DNA from: an uncultured bacterium
GTDB taxonomy: Bacteria; Myxococcota_A; Polyangia; Polyangiales; Houyiibacteriaceae
Length of the DNA: 64,000 bases
Direction of reading: 5' to 3'
Assembly (NCBI GenBank): GCA_938024995.1
Contig: CALJDU010000010.1
Coordinates: 81,808 to 145,807 of the forward strand
Shown here: positions 16,700 to 25,219 of the stretch, piece by piece
Numbering within the stretch: position 1 is the stretch's first letter
Layout: the number at the start of each line of letters is the position of its first letter
Program-made: the position numbers and the translations under genes
Notes under the pieces: generated by a model
Databases searched by the model: none
The model's input: the letters and a program-made list of their open reading frames with translations, nothing else
Told to the model about the DNA's origin: nothing

Positions 16700-18391
16700 T
16701 TAGTGGCGCTGAAGAACGGCGACGCGAGTGGTTCGGTTACGCGCGCGGCACTCGTCTTCGCTCAGACCTTCGTCCGGCGCGCGCTCATCACAGAGCGGCT
16801 TGGTCGGACCGTTGCCGGTGATGATGAAGCGCTCGGCGGGGAACTCCCACTGCTGCACCAAGTAGTCGACCACCCCCTGGGCGCGCTGCTCGCTGAGCGT
16901 CATGTTGGCCCGGCGCGAGCCGACCGAGTCGGTGTTGCCGGAGACCTCGAAGTACGCCGAGCCGTGGCTCTCGATGAGCGGGACCATCTCGTCGTTGATG
17001 GTGCGCTTGCTTCGCTCGTTCAGCTCGGCCGAGCCGGTCGCGAAGTTGACGGTGACGGGACGGGTGACGACCGGGATGTCGGTCTCCGCTTCAACCGCCG
17101 TCGCGATCTCGTCGCGGCCCGCGGTGGTGAACTCGAACTGCGGCTGCTGCGCGACCGCGCGCGCCTGGGGGGCCGCGTCGAACATCGAGCGGATGTACTT
17201 GTACTCGAACGACTCCTGCGGGTTGATCACCGCGCTGTTCGGGTTCGCCAAGGAACCGGCCGCGCGGTAAATGCCGTCGAAGCGACGGTAGACGCGCTCG
17301 TAGTGATTGGTGCCGCCGGCCATGCCAAGGATACGGACGTTGTCCTCGAGGCCGGTCCACACGAGGTTTGAGAAGAGGCCCTTGATGAAGTCGTTGCCCT
17401 CGGCGCGCGCGAGCTCCGCGAAGAACGGCTCGGTCTGGACGAGCGCGTCGACCGCCTCGTCGTGGTTCGCGCGAGAGACCGGGACGCCCGCCATCCAGCC
17501 CTTCACGAAGGCCTGGATGCCCGCGTCGTTGGCCGGCACATCGAGGACGCGCTTGTCGCATACGATGACGTCGTAGATGAGGTTGGTCGCGATGCGCGTC
17601 GAGTAGATCACGTGCGCGCCCGAGATGCCCTGAAGCGCGAGCGAGAGATCGGGATCCCAAAGGACCGCCGCGTCCGCGCTGCCAGACTCAAGCGCCGCGC
17701 GCACACCCGCGAGCTGCTCGTCGGGGTTGATGTAGACGTACTGGATCTGTGACTTCTGCCGAGCGGTGAGCGAGGAGTTCTCGATCGCGTCGATCGTCAT
17801 ACCGTGGCTCGGCGTGTACTGAAGGAGCGCGATCTTCTTGCCGACGAGATCCTCGACGCGACGGATCGCGGGATCGCTCGCGATGATCGCGTCACCGCCT
17901 TGCGTGTTGTCGACGACCATGATCGCGCGCGCATCGAGCTGCGCGTTACGAAGGTTGGGCTGCTCCTGTGCCCAGAAGTCGCTCGTTCGCCACGCGCAGT
18001 GCGCAACGCCCGACTCAAAGACCTCGGAGAGCGCCGGGATGTTGTCCTGGATGACGAACTCCACGTTGGCGCCGTTCTGCGCCATGAGCGAGCCCGGCTG
18101 CGTCGTCAGTGACTTGCCATTGGCGACCAGCGCGGGCGCGTAGCCATGGAAGCTGACGATGCTGACCTTCAGGGGATTGCCCGGCGTCCCGACGGCGCCG
18201 GTAGGGGTCGCCGTGGTGGTGGTGCCGTCGCCGTCGCCGTCGCCGCCGGTCGCGACCGTGCCGCCTTCGCCTCCGGAACCGTCACCGAACATGTCCTTGA
18301 CCCCGAGGTGCCACGCGGCCGCGCCAGCGGCGCCCAAGATGATCAAGACGATCAGGCCCTTCGCGAGCGGCGTCATTCGTGCGTTTGCCAT
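16700..18391 (-). CDS. ABC substrate-binding protein fused to OmpA peptidoglycan-binding domain
   Basis: 563 residues. Residues 10-30 form a single membrane anchor, followed by a Gly/Thr-rich linker. About 65-400 is a periplasmic binding-protein fold of the NMT1/SsuA type: it opens NPLKVSIVSFHGYAPALVA and later has EDLVGKKIALLQYTPSHG and SADAAVLWDPDLSLAL, segments that line the ligand cleft. From about 447 to the end is a complete OmpA-like domain: VNFATGSAELNE, then FEVSGNTDSVGSRRANMTLS with the Asp and Arg that grip diaminopimelate in peptidoglycan. A receptor anchored both in the membrane and to the cell wall differs from free or lipid-anchored receptors. Gene order (receptor, permease, ATPase) confirms it serves the adjacent importer. 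Confidence 0.9.
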   Translation of the reverse strand: MANARMTPLAKGLIVLIILGAAGAAAWHLGVKDMFGDGSGGEGGTVATGGDGDGDGTTTTATPTGAVGTPGNPLKVSIVSFHGYAPALVANGKSLTTQPGSLMAQNGANVEFVIQDNIPALSEVFESGVAHCAWRTSDFWAQEQPNLRNAQLDARAIMVVDNTQGGDAIIASDPAIRRVEDLVGKKIALLQYTPSHGMTIDAIENSSLTARQKSQIQYVYINPDEQLAGVRAALESGSADAAVLWDPDLSLALQGISGAHVIYSTRIATNLIYDVIVCDKRVLDVPANDAGIQAFVKGWMAGVPVSRANHDEAVDALVQTEPFFAELARAEGNDFIKGLFSNLVWTGLEDNVRILGMAGGTNHYERVYRRFDGIYRAAGSLANPNSAVINPQESFEYKYIRSMFDAAPQARAVAQQPQFEFTTAGRDEIATAVEAETDIPVVTRPVTVNFATGSAELNERSKRTINDEMVPLIESHGSAYFEVSGNTDSVGSRRANMTLSEQRAQGVVDYLVQQWEFPAERFIITGNGPTKPLCDERAPDEGLSEDECRARNRTTRVAVLQRH

Positions 18392-18478
18392 ACGGCTCTA
18401 TCCCTCTCTTTGATTCTCGCGCGCGCCAAGCGCGTCGCTCTTCGATCAAACCAGTAACGAACGTGAACGTTGGGACCC

Positions 18479-19222
18479 TCAGCTGGGGTCGCTGACCTCT
18501 GCCGCGAACATCGTCGGGAGCTCCGCGAGGCGGTCGCTCTCCAAGCGGAGCCGCTCGACCTCGCGGGCGCTCGCCTCACGAGCCGCCGACACCCGCGCGT
18601 CGATCTCTGCCTTTTGCTTCGTGATCTGCTGCGTCTCTTGCTGAAGCATCGTCTCGAGATCTTGAATCTTCTTTTGGATCTGCGCCGTCGCCTCCGCGAG
18701 GTACGAGTCGCGCGTCGCCTTCTCGGTCGCCGCGGTCTCGATGATCTGCTCGACCTGATGCGTGACGTTCTTTTGGACGAGCGCGAGCACTCGCGCTTTG
18801 CGTTGTGCGTCGAGCACCGCGTCGGCAATCTTCCACTCGTCGTCGGCGGCGTCCATCGCGATGACCGCGGCTTTCCGCGTCGCGCTCGGCATCGCCTTGA
18901 GACCGTCCAGGACGCGCAAGAGCTTCTCAGCACTGTACGGCGCCTCGGGAACAGTGTGGCTCCGGTAGTAGTCCTCGAAAGGACGACCCTCCGCGATCTC
19001 GCTCGACGCGGTGATCGGCTGCGCGGGCGGCGCAACGGCGGGCTTGGGCTTCGGCGGAGGCGGCGGCGGCGCCTTGCCTTCGGCCTCTGCATCCGCGGCC
19101 AAGATCGCGTCGATCTCATCCATTGACATGCTCGGCGGCTCAGCGGCCACCTTCTTCTCTTCTTCTTCGTCTAGCTCGACCAGCTTGACCGCTGCGAGCG
19201 CCTTGAGAAATCGATTCGCCAT
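18479..19222 (-). CDS. Coiled-coil protein heading the ABC/OmpA cluster
   Basis: 247 residues from an ATG at 19222; an upstream extension is basic and unlikely. It begins MANRFLKALAAVKLVELDEEEEKK, then a Pro-rich linker (PPPPPPKPKP near 54-63), a helical domain containing VLDGLKAMPSATRKAAVIAMD, and from about 130 to 235 a long Gln/Glu/Lys-rich coiled coil. No signal peptide or membrane segment, so a cytoplasmic partner is likely. No named family recognised. It is the first gene of the minus-strand cluster, about 87 bases before the SBP-OmpA gene. The Pro-rich plus coiled-coil layout suggests a scaffold or tether. Confidence 0.65.
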   Translation of the reverse strand: MANRFLKALAAVKLVELDEEEEKKVAAEPPSMSMDEIDAILAADAEAEGKAPPPPPPKPKPAVAPPAQPITASSEIAEGRPFEDYYRSHTVPEAPYSAEKLLRVLDGLKAMPSATRKAAVIAMDAADDEWKIADAVLDAQRKARVLALVQKNVTHQVEQIIETAATEKATRDSYLAEATAQIQKKIQDLETMLQQETQQITKQKAEIDARVSAAREASAREVERLRLESDRLAELPTMFAAEVSDPS

Positions 19223-19351
19223 GGACGGCGCGCAGTGTCCATCGCCACCGGACTGAGCGCAAGACTGAGCTGAGCGAGCGGGGGAAGCGGTTGGCGACCA
19301 CGAAACACGACCACTCGTCCGTGCTAAGCACATCCGTATGAGGTCAGAAAC

Positions 19352-20245
19352 ATGAGCGATGTTCTTCGGGAGCTGATCGACTGCCTGAGCCTAGAGCGGA
19401 TCGAAGAGAACATCTTTCGGGGTCAAAGCCAGAACCTCGGCTGGGGGCGGGTCTTTGGCGGCCAAGTCGTCGGACAGGCGCTCTCGGCGGCAGCGCAGAC
19501 GGTTCCCCCGGATCGCCCGGTGCATTCGCTCCACAGCTACTTCCTCCGCCCGGGTGATGCGAACAAACCCATCGTCTACGTGGTCGATCCGATCCGAGAT
19601 GGTCGCAGCTTCACGACCCGCCGCGTGGTCGCGGTGCAAGACGGCAAGACGATTTTCAACTTGGCGGCGTCGTTCCAGATCATCGAGGACGGCTTCGATC
19701 ACCAGGACGGCGAGATGCCCAAGGTCGCCGGCCCCGACAACCTCCTGTCGGAACAGCAGCTCGGCGAGCGGTACCTCTCGCGGATGCCAGAGCACGTCCT
19801 CAAAGCGATCCCTCGCGCGATGCGCGAACGCGCGGTCTCGGTTCGCCCGATTGAAGTGCGGCCCGTGCACCCGGTGGATCCGATGCGGCCCAAGAAGGGA
19901 CCGCCGCGTCGCCAGGTTTGGTTTCGTTCCAACGGCGCGCTCCCCGACGACGACGCGGTGCACCGATACCTGCTCGCGTATTCGTCCGACATGCACTTCC
20001 TGACGACCGCGATGCAGCCACACGCGGTCACCTGGCTGACGCCCGGGATGCAGGTCGCGAGCCTGGATCACGCGATGTGGTTCCACCGCCCCTTCCGGCT
20101 CGACGACTGGGTGCTCTATGACGTCGACGCACCGTCAGCGACCAACGCGCGGGGCATCGCGCGCGGTCGGTGGTTTACCAGTGACGGACAGCTCGTCGCG
20201 ACGACGGTCCAAGAAGGCCTGATGCGGGATCGCGGAAAGAAGTAG
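19352..20245 (+). CDS. tesB: Acyl-CoA thioesterase II
   Basis: 297 residues, normal for TesB (about 286). It is a double hotdog enzyme: GGQVVGQALSAAAQTV near 35-50 and HSYFLRPGDANKPIVY mark the first hotdog. In the second, SLDHAMWFHRPFRLDDW holds Asp239, equivalent to the catalytic Asp of Escherichia coli TesB. It hydrolyses medium- and long-chain acyl-CoA to free acid and CoA in the cytoplasm. A GAGG ribosome site lies just upstream. Divergent from the ABC/OmpA cluster. Confidence 0.95.
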   Translation: MSDVLRELIDCLSLERIEENIFRGQSQNLGWGRVFGGQVVGQALSAAAQTVPPDRPVHSLHSYFLRPGDANKPIVYVVDPIRDGRSFTTRRVVAVQDGKTIFNLAASFQIIEDGFDHQDGEMPKVAGPDNLLSEQQLGERYLSRMPEHVLKAIPRAMRERAVSVRPIEVRPVHPVDPMRPKKGPPRRQVWFRSNGALPDDDAVHRYLLAYSSDMHFLTTAMQPHAVTWLTPGMQVASLDHAMWFHRPFRLDDWVLYDVDAPSATNARGIARGRWFTSDGQLVATTVQEGLMRDRGKK

Positions 20246-20307
20246 CGCGCGGACGCCTCGCCTCCTCGGTTTGGTGATCTGGACCCGATGCTCCATTCTT
20301 GGCGTCC

Positions 20308-22038
20308 ATGCTGAAGCTTCTCCGCAACGTCCTGTTGGGTGCGCTCTTCGTCGCGCTCGGATGTGAGGCGACGCCGTCGACCCAGGTCACGGTTCGTGTC
20401 GTTCCAGAAGATCAAGCGCTCGCGGACCAAATCGAGCAGCTCCAGTACCGCGTGGCGGGTCCGCGGCTCACCTACGTGCCAGCGCGGTACCCGTTCGACA
20501 TCGCGATCGTCCGAGAAGGAGAGGTCCCAGACGACTTCCGGGTGGAGGTGAGCGCGGAGCTCACTGGTGACACCGTGATCGCTGCGGTCGCCACCGGCGC
20601 GTTCGTCGCGAACGAACACCGTGAGGTCGTGCTGGTCTTGGAGCACGCGTGCGTCGACACGACCTGCGCTGACGGCCTGAGCTGCGAAGCAGGGGCCTGC
20701 CGGAGGGACCGCGTCGCGACCGCTCCATACCGTGAAGGTGGCGTCCCCACGATCATTCCGAGACGAGACGGCGGAGTAGACGCCAGCGTCGACGTCGGGA
20801 TGGACGTCAGCGAGGACGTCGGGATGGACGTCAGCGAAGACGTCGGGATGGACGTCAGCGAAGACGTCGGGATGGACGTCAGCGAAGATGCCGGAGCAGA
20901 TGTCGCTGAGGACGCAGGGATGGACACCCGTGCCGACGTCGAAACGGACGCAGACGTCGACGCCGGATGCATCTCGTGCAGGATCGCGGCGCTGCCGTGC
21001 CGAACCGGATGCCGCGTCGAGGACAGGTGCATGTTGAGCGACGACGTCCCCGACGCGACGGCCTGTGGCGCGGGCGTCTGCGCGTCGGGCGTTTGCATCG
21101 TCACCGGGGGAGTCCCCATCACACCAAGCGCCCCCGCAGAGGAGACCGAGTGGGGCCGCCGCGTCTTTATCGGGAACAACATCGTCCTGGTTGGACAGCC
21201 CGCCCTCGGGCGCGCGCACGCGTTCCAACGCAGCGGGGACCGCTGGACCGAGCGCTGGACCACCGCCTACGACGCAACGTTTCTCAACGACTTCGGCTTC
21301 GGGCTCGGATCCGATGGCGAGCGACTCTTCGTGGGCGGAAACGGAACGTCAGCGACACCAACGACATACACATTCGCGAACGTGTTCGACGAGATCGGCA
21401 CCACCACCATGGGTGGCGACAACAGCGGTATGGGCGCATCGATCGCGTACGGTCGGCGTCTCGTGCTCGGCAGCGCGCGAGGGTGGGACGAGGCGACGCG
21501 GACGAACACGGGTCACGTCCAGGAGTTTGATCCCTACTCGCAATACCGACCTCCAGTGGAGCTCCGGACCCCCACTTTCGGCTACGGGCGCGCCGTGGCG
21601 GCGAACGACGAGTACCTCGCGATCGGGGCGCTCGGTTACGTGGAGCTGCGAACGTCTGACGGGACGCGCTCTACGTTGACTGAGTCGTTCACCTCCGAGG
21701 CGCCTGACTTCGGAAAAGCGCTCGCCCTCCTCGACTCGGGATCGGTGGCCGTGCTCGCCAATGATGGCGTGCGCGTCTTCTCCCGGACCGGAGACCAAAC
21801 GGGCGGCTTGATCGCGGGTTCGTTCAGCTGCCTCGCGGCGACCGATCGGTCCGTGTTGGTCGGCGATGGAAGCGGCGCGATCGCCAGTTACCGTCTACGT
21901 CGAGGCGCCTGGGTTAACACGCACAGCTACGAATCGGCAGGCGCGACCGATCTCGGGCAGAGCTGCTCCGCGTTTGGGGCGCGCTTGGTCGCGGGCGGTC
22001 CGCGGAACCGGGTCGTGACTGTCTTCACGGTGGACTAA
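20308..22038 (+). CDS. Propeller-type lipoprotein with Asp-rich repeat stalk, paralog 1
   Basis: 576 residues from an ATG at 20308 (a TTG three codons upstream gives a poorer signal). Lipobox ALGC, Cys19. Residues 20-125 are a beta-sandwich-like domain beginning TQVTVRVVPEDQAL, then a small Cys knot (CADGLSCEAGACR). Next is a stalk of DVGMDVSE repeats encoded by four identical 24-bp units at 20791-20886. A Cys-rich segment follows, then about 300 residues of strands with repeated RTNTGHVQEFDPY, FGRAVA/GYGRAVAANDEYLAIG motifs that look like an FG-GAP/integrin-type beta-propeller. Probably a surface-displayed binding protein. The next two genes are its paralogs. Confidence 0.78.
   Translation: MLKLLRNVLLGALFVALGCEATPSTQVTVRVVPEDQALADQIEQLQYRVAGPRLTYVPARYPFDIAIVREGEVPDDFRVEVSAELTGDTVIAAVATGAFVANEHREVVLVLEHACVDTTCADGLSCEAGACRRDRVATAPYREGGVPTIIPRRDGGVDASVDVGMDVSEDVGMDVSEDVGMDVSEDVGMDVSEDAGADVAEDAGMDTRADVETDADVDAGCISCRIAALPCRTGCRVEDRCMLSDDVPDATACGAGVCASGVCIVTGGVPITPSAPAEETEWGRRVFIGNNIVLVGQPALGRAHAFQRSGDRWTERWTTAYDATFLNDFGFGLGSDGERLFVGGNGTSATPTTYTFANVFDEIGTTTMGGDNSGMGASIAYGRRLVLGSARGWDEATRTNTGHVQEFDPYSQYRPPVELRTPTFGYGRAVAANDEYLAIGALGYVELRTSDGTRSTLTESFTSEAPDFGKALALLDSGSVAVLANDGVRVFSRTGDQTGGLIAGSFSCLAATDRSVLVGDGSGAIASYRLRRGAWVNTHSYESAGATDLGQSCSAFGARLVAGGPRNRVVTVFTVD
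20791..20886 (+). repeat. Four in-frame 24-bp repeats encoding DVGMDVSE
   Basis: Four 24-bp units of gacgtcgggatggacgtcag plus cgaa, differing only at the last base of the first copy. The near-perfect identity at synonymous positions shows recent expansion. They lengthen the acidic stalk of the lipoprotein. Confidence 0.9.
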
Positions 22039-22105
22039 GCTGGCGGTAGTGACGACGTTCTTCGCGGCTTGGGGATTTCGAACTCATGCGCCACCCTTCT
22101 CCCTG

Positions 22106-23866
22106 ATGCAGACCCTTCTCCGCAGCGCGTGGGCGGCGCTCCTCGTTCTCTGCTTCGCGTGCGAGGCGACGCCCTCAACGCAGGTGACGGTTCGCGTCTT
22201 GCCTGAAGATCAACAGCTCGCCGACGAAATCGAGCTCGTGCGATATCAGGTCGCGGGTCCGCGGCTCTCGTTTACCCCGGCGCGCTACCCGTTCGACATC
22301 GCGATCGTCCCGATGGCTCCGCTCCCCGCGGACTTCTCTGTCGAGATCGTGGCCGAGCTTGACGACGGGACATCGATCGCCGCGTTGGTGACCGGTGCGT
22401 TCGTTATGGATGAACATCGCGAGGTCGTGGTCGTCTTGCGGCGGAGCTGCGCGAATCTCGCGTGCGGGGATGGCCAGAGCTGCGACGACGGATCGTGTCG
22501 GGCGAACCGGGTCGCAACCGCACCGTTTCGTGATGACGTTCCCACGATCGTTCCGCGCCGAGATGCGGGAACCGATGCGGACGTGGGCGCCGACGTTGGG
22601 GACGCGAACGCCGACGTGGGCATCGACGCCGACGTGGGCATCGACGCCGACGTGGGCATCGACGCCGACGTCGGGGACGCGAACGCCGGAACCGATGTGG
22701 GCATGGATGCGACCGACGCGACCGATGCGACCGACGCGACCGACGCCGATGTCAACGACGCAAGTGACACTGCCGACGGTGTCGACGCGGACGCGAGCTG
22801 TACCCCGTGCGCCATCCCGCGCGTGCCGTGCCGCACCGGATGCGTCGACGACGACGATCAGTGCATCCTCATGGGCGACGTCCCGGATGGCGCAACCTGC
22901 GGTGACGGCGTCTGCAGCGGAGGCGTGTGCGCGGTCAGCGGGACCTCGCTCAGCCCCAGCGACGTCGTCGCAGAGTCCGCGTGGGGAGAGCGGGTGTTGA
23001 TCGACGAGAGCGTCATCATGGTCGGTCAGCCGAGCTTGGGTCGCGCACACGCCTTCGGGCTCGAGGGGGACACCTGGGTCGAGCGGTGGACCGCGAGTTA
23101 CGGCAGCGACGTGGTCTCCGGCTTCGGCGAGAGTCTCGCGACGAACGGGACGCGGCTCTTCGTCGGTGGCGACGGCGAAGGGCTCAGTCGGTGTTACGAG
23201 TTCCGCGACTTCCTGGACACCACCGGCGAGGCCATCGCCACGGGTGCCGTCAACAGCGGCTTGGGGTCCGCGATCGCCTTTGGAAGGCGCTTGGCGGTGG
23301 GCGCCCCCCGCGGGTGGGATCCGGACACGAGCACGCGTACAGGTCACGTTCAGGAGTTCAGCCCTTACGCGCTTCACTACGCGGTTCGTGAGGATCGAAG
23401 CGTGACGCTCGCCTTCGGACGCGCGATCGCTGCCGACGAGAACCATATGATCATCGGCGCGCTCGGCCAGGTTGACGTCTACTCTTCCGGTGCCGGCCCC
23501 TCCGAGTACATCCGCACAATTCGAACGGCCGCGGTCGACTACGGCAAAGCAGTCACGCTCCTCACCGATGGCGCCTTCGCCGTGCTCGCGAACAACGGGG
23601 TGCGGGTCTACGACAGCGATGGCGCGCAACGCGGACGGCTGATCCGAGGGACGTTCAGCTGTCTCGCGGGGAGCGCGGGCGTCGTCTTCATAGGAGACGG
23701 CGAAGGAACCGTCTCACGTCACCGCTTCTTGAATCGCGAATGGACGGTGACCCACACGTACGGCTCCGGGATGGGCGACCTCGGGACCAGCTGCTCGGTG
23801 TTTGGGAGCCGCCTGGTCGCGGGCGGACCGGTTTCGAAAAAGGTTGTCGTCTTCGACACGGACTGA
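22106..23866 (+). CDS. Propeller-type lipoprotein with Asp-rich repeat stalk, paralog 2
   Basis: 586 residues from an ATG at 22106; the frame is open upstream but lacks a signal. Lipobox CFAC, then TQVTVRVLPEDQQLADEIE, nearly identical to paralog 1 over the first 120 residues. The Cys knot reads CGDGQSCDDGSCR. The stalk is different: ADVGID units (three identical 18-bp copies at 22610-22663) and TDA triplets. The C-terminal half again has propeller-type segments (RTGHVQEFSPYAL, LAFGRAIAADENHMIIG). The sequence resemblance makes it a tandem duplicate; the stalk diverged by local repeat expansion. Function: probably cell-surface binding or adhesion, inferred. Confidence 0.78.
   Translation: MQTLLRSAWAALLVLCFACEATPSTQVTVRVLPEDQQLADEIELVRYQVAGPRLSFTPARYPFDIAIVPMAPLPADFSVEIVAELDDGTSIAALVTGAFVMDEHREVVVVLRRSCANLACGDGQSCDDGSCRANRVATAPFRDDVPTIVPRRDAGTDADVGADVGDANADVGIDADVGIDADVGIDADVGDANAGTDVGMDATDATDATDATDADVNDASDTADGVDADASCTPCAIPRVPCRTGCVDDDDQCILMGDVPDGATCGDGVCSGGVCAVSGTSLSPSDVVAESAWGERVLIDESVIMVGQPSLGRAHAFGLEGDTWVERWTASYGSDVVSGFGESLATNGTRLFVGGDGEGLSRCYEFRDFLDTTGEAIATGAVNSGLGSAIAFGRRLAVGAPRGWDPDTSTRTGHVQEFSPYALHYAVREDRSVTLAFGRAIAADENHMIIGALGQVDVYSSGAGPSEYIRTIRTAAVDYGKAVTLLTDGAFAVLANNGVRVYDSDGAQRGRLIRGTFSCLAGSAGVVFIGDGEGTVSRHRFLNREWTVTHTYGSGMGDLGTSCSVFGSRLVAGGPVSKKVVVFDTD
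22610..22663 (+). repeat. Three identical 18-bp repeats (ADVGID)
   Basis: The 18-base unit gccgacgtgggcatcgac occurs three times in perfect register inside paralog 2, followed by a diverged copy. It encodes ADVGID and extends the acidic stalk. Confidence 0.88.
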
Positions 23867-23917
23867 GTTCGCTTCAGGTTGGCGATCCGGCCGCTCGTCG
23901 GCCATCCTGCTTCCGAA

Positions 23918-25160
23918 ATGGCGACCAAACAGCTCCGACGTTCGCTCGCGATGCTGCTCTTTGTGACCGCCTGTCAATCGACGCCCGCGACGCAAGTCAC
24001 GGTGCGCGTCGTCCCGGAAGACCAAGCGCTCGCCGATGACATCAGTCGTCTTCGGTACCAGGCGGCCGGCCCGGAGCTGTCCTTTGTTCCGGTCCGTTAC
24101 CCGTTCGACATCGCGACGGTTCCGGCGAACGATCTCCCCGCGGACTTTCGACTCGAGGTCACCGCCGAGCTTCGCGACCGATCATCGATCACGGCGGTCG
24201 TGACGGGTGCCTTTGTGGAAAACGAACATCGCGAAGTCGTCATGGTGTGAGTCGTCGCTGCGCCGTGGTCACGTGTGGAGTGGGGCAGAGCTGCGTCGAT
24301 GGATCCTGTGAGCGCGAGCGGGTCACGACCGATCCGTACCGCGAAGTCGTCACTCCGATCTTTCCCCGCGACACCGGCGTCACGGACGCGGGTTCGGACA
24401 CGAGCGCAGACACAGGCGCCGACACGAGCACAGACACGAGCAGAGACACGAGCGCCGACACGGCACGGACACGAGCACCGACATAAGTACAGATGCAGAA
24501 CCGCTCGACAGTTGCGTCGCGAGTCCCGAGGTCTGCAACCGACGAGACGATGATTGTGACGACCGCATCGACGAGTTCGTCACGATGGTGCCGCACTGGA
24601 TGGACAACGACGAAGACGGGTTCGGACGTCCCGGGACAATGGACATGTCCTGCGCGGTTCCAAGCGGTCGGGTCGACAACGACGACGACTGCGACGACCT
24701 CGATCGGCTCGTCTACCCAGGTGCCGAAGAGCGGTGCAACGCCGTCGATGACAACTGCAACGAGGTCGTCGATGAAGACCGCAGCGATGAGAGTCTCTGC
24801 GGATGTGACCGCCGAGAGAATGAAGGCTCCCTCTATCAGTTCTGCGACGACGAGCGCGGCTGGGTTACGGCGAACAGGTACTGCCAGAGCCGCGGGTACG
24901 AGCTGGTCGAGATCAACGACGAAGACGAGAACGACTTCGTCACCCGAGAGTCTGGCGGCGAGACCTGGATCGGTCTCAACGATCGCGAGATCCCGAACGA
25001 GCATCGATGGTCGAGCGGGGGAACTTCGATGTATCGAAACTGGGCCGGGATGGAGCCTGACCGGGACGTGGAGCCGTGCGTCAAGCTCAGCGACATGAGC
25101 GAGTGGCGCGATGTGGAGTGCGACGAGACAAACGGTTTCATCTGCGAGACGGCTTACTGA
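23918..25160 (+). pseudogene. Frameshifted chimeric lipoprotein: paralog N-terminus plus MopE-lectin C-terminus
   Basis: Three consecutive frames, each one base earlier, make one continuous protein. Frame 1 (23918-24250) gives lipobox TACQ and TQVTVRVVPEDQALADD, identical in part to paralog 1, ending REVVMV at a TGA. Frame 2 (about 24247-24486) continues with the expected Cys knot CGVGQSCVDGSC and DTSADTG repeats. Frame 3 (about 24465-25160) carries a MopE-type metal-binding unit (CNRRDDDCDDRIDE, MDNDEDGFG) and a C-type lectin domain (WIGLNDREI, WRDVECDETNGFICE). Both breaks fit loss of one G from a G run (24246-24250 and near 24460). Either the gene is dead or these are sequencing errors; no slippery heptamer is present. 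Confidence 0.8.
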
Positions 25161-25219
25161 GAGCCACACCCATCGCGCAAACGACGCGAGCGCGCCCTAA
25201 TTGGGGTTACCCTATCCCC

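Noticed and set aside
24246..24250. Programmed -1 frameshift in the chimeric lipoprotein gene
   Set aside because: No X XXY YYZ slippery heptamer or clear downstream pseudoknot at either break; loss of one G from a run explains both.
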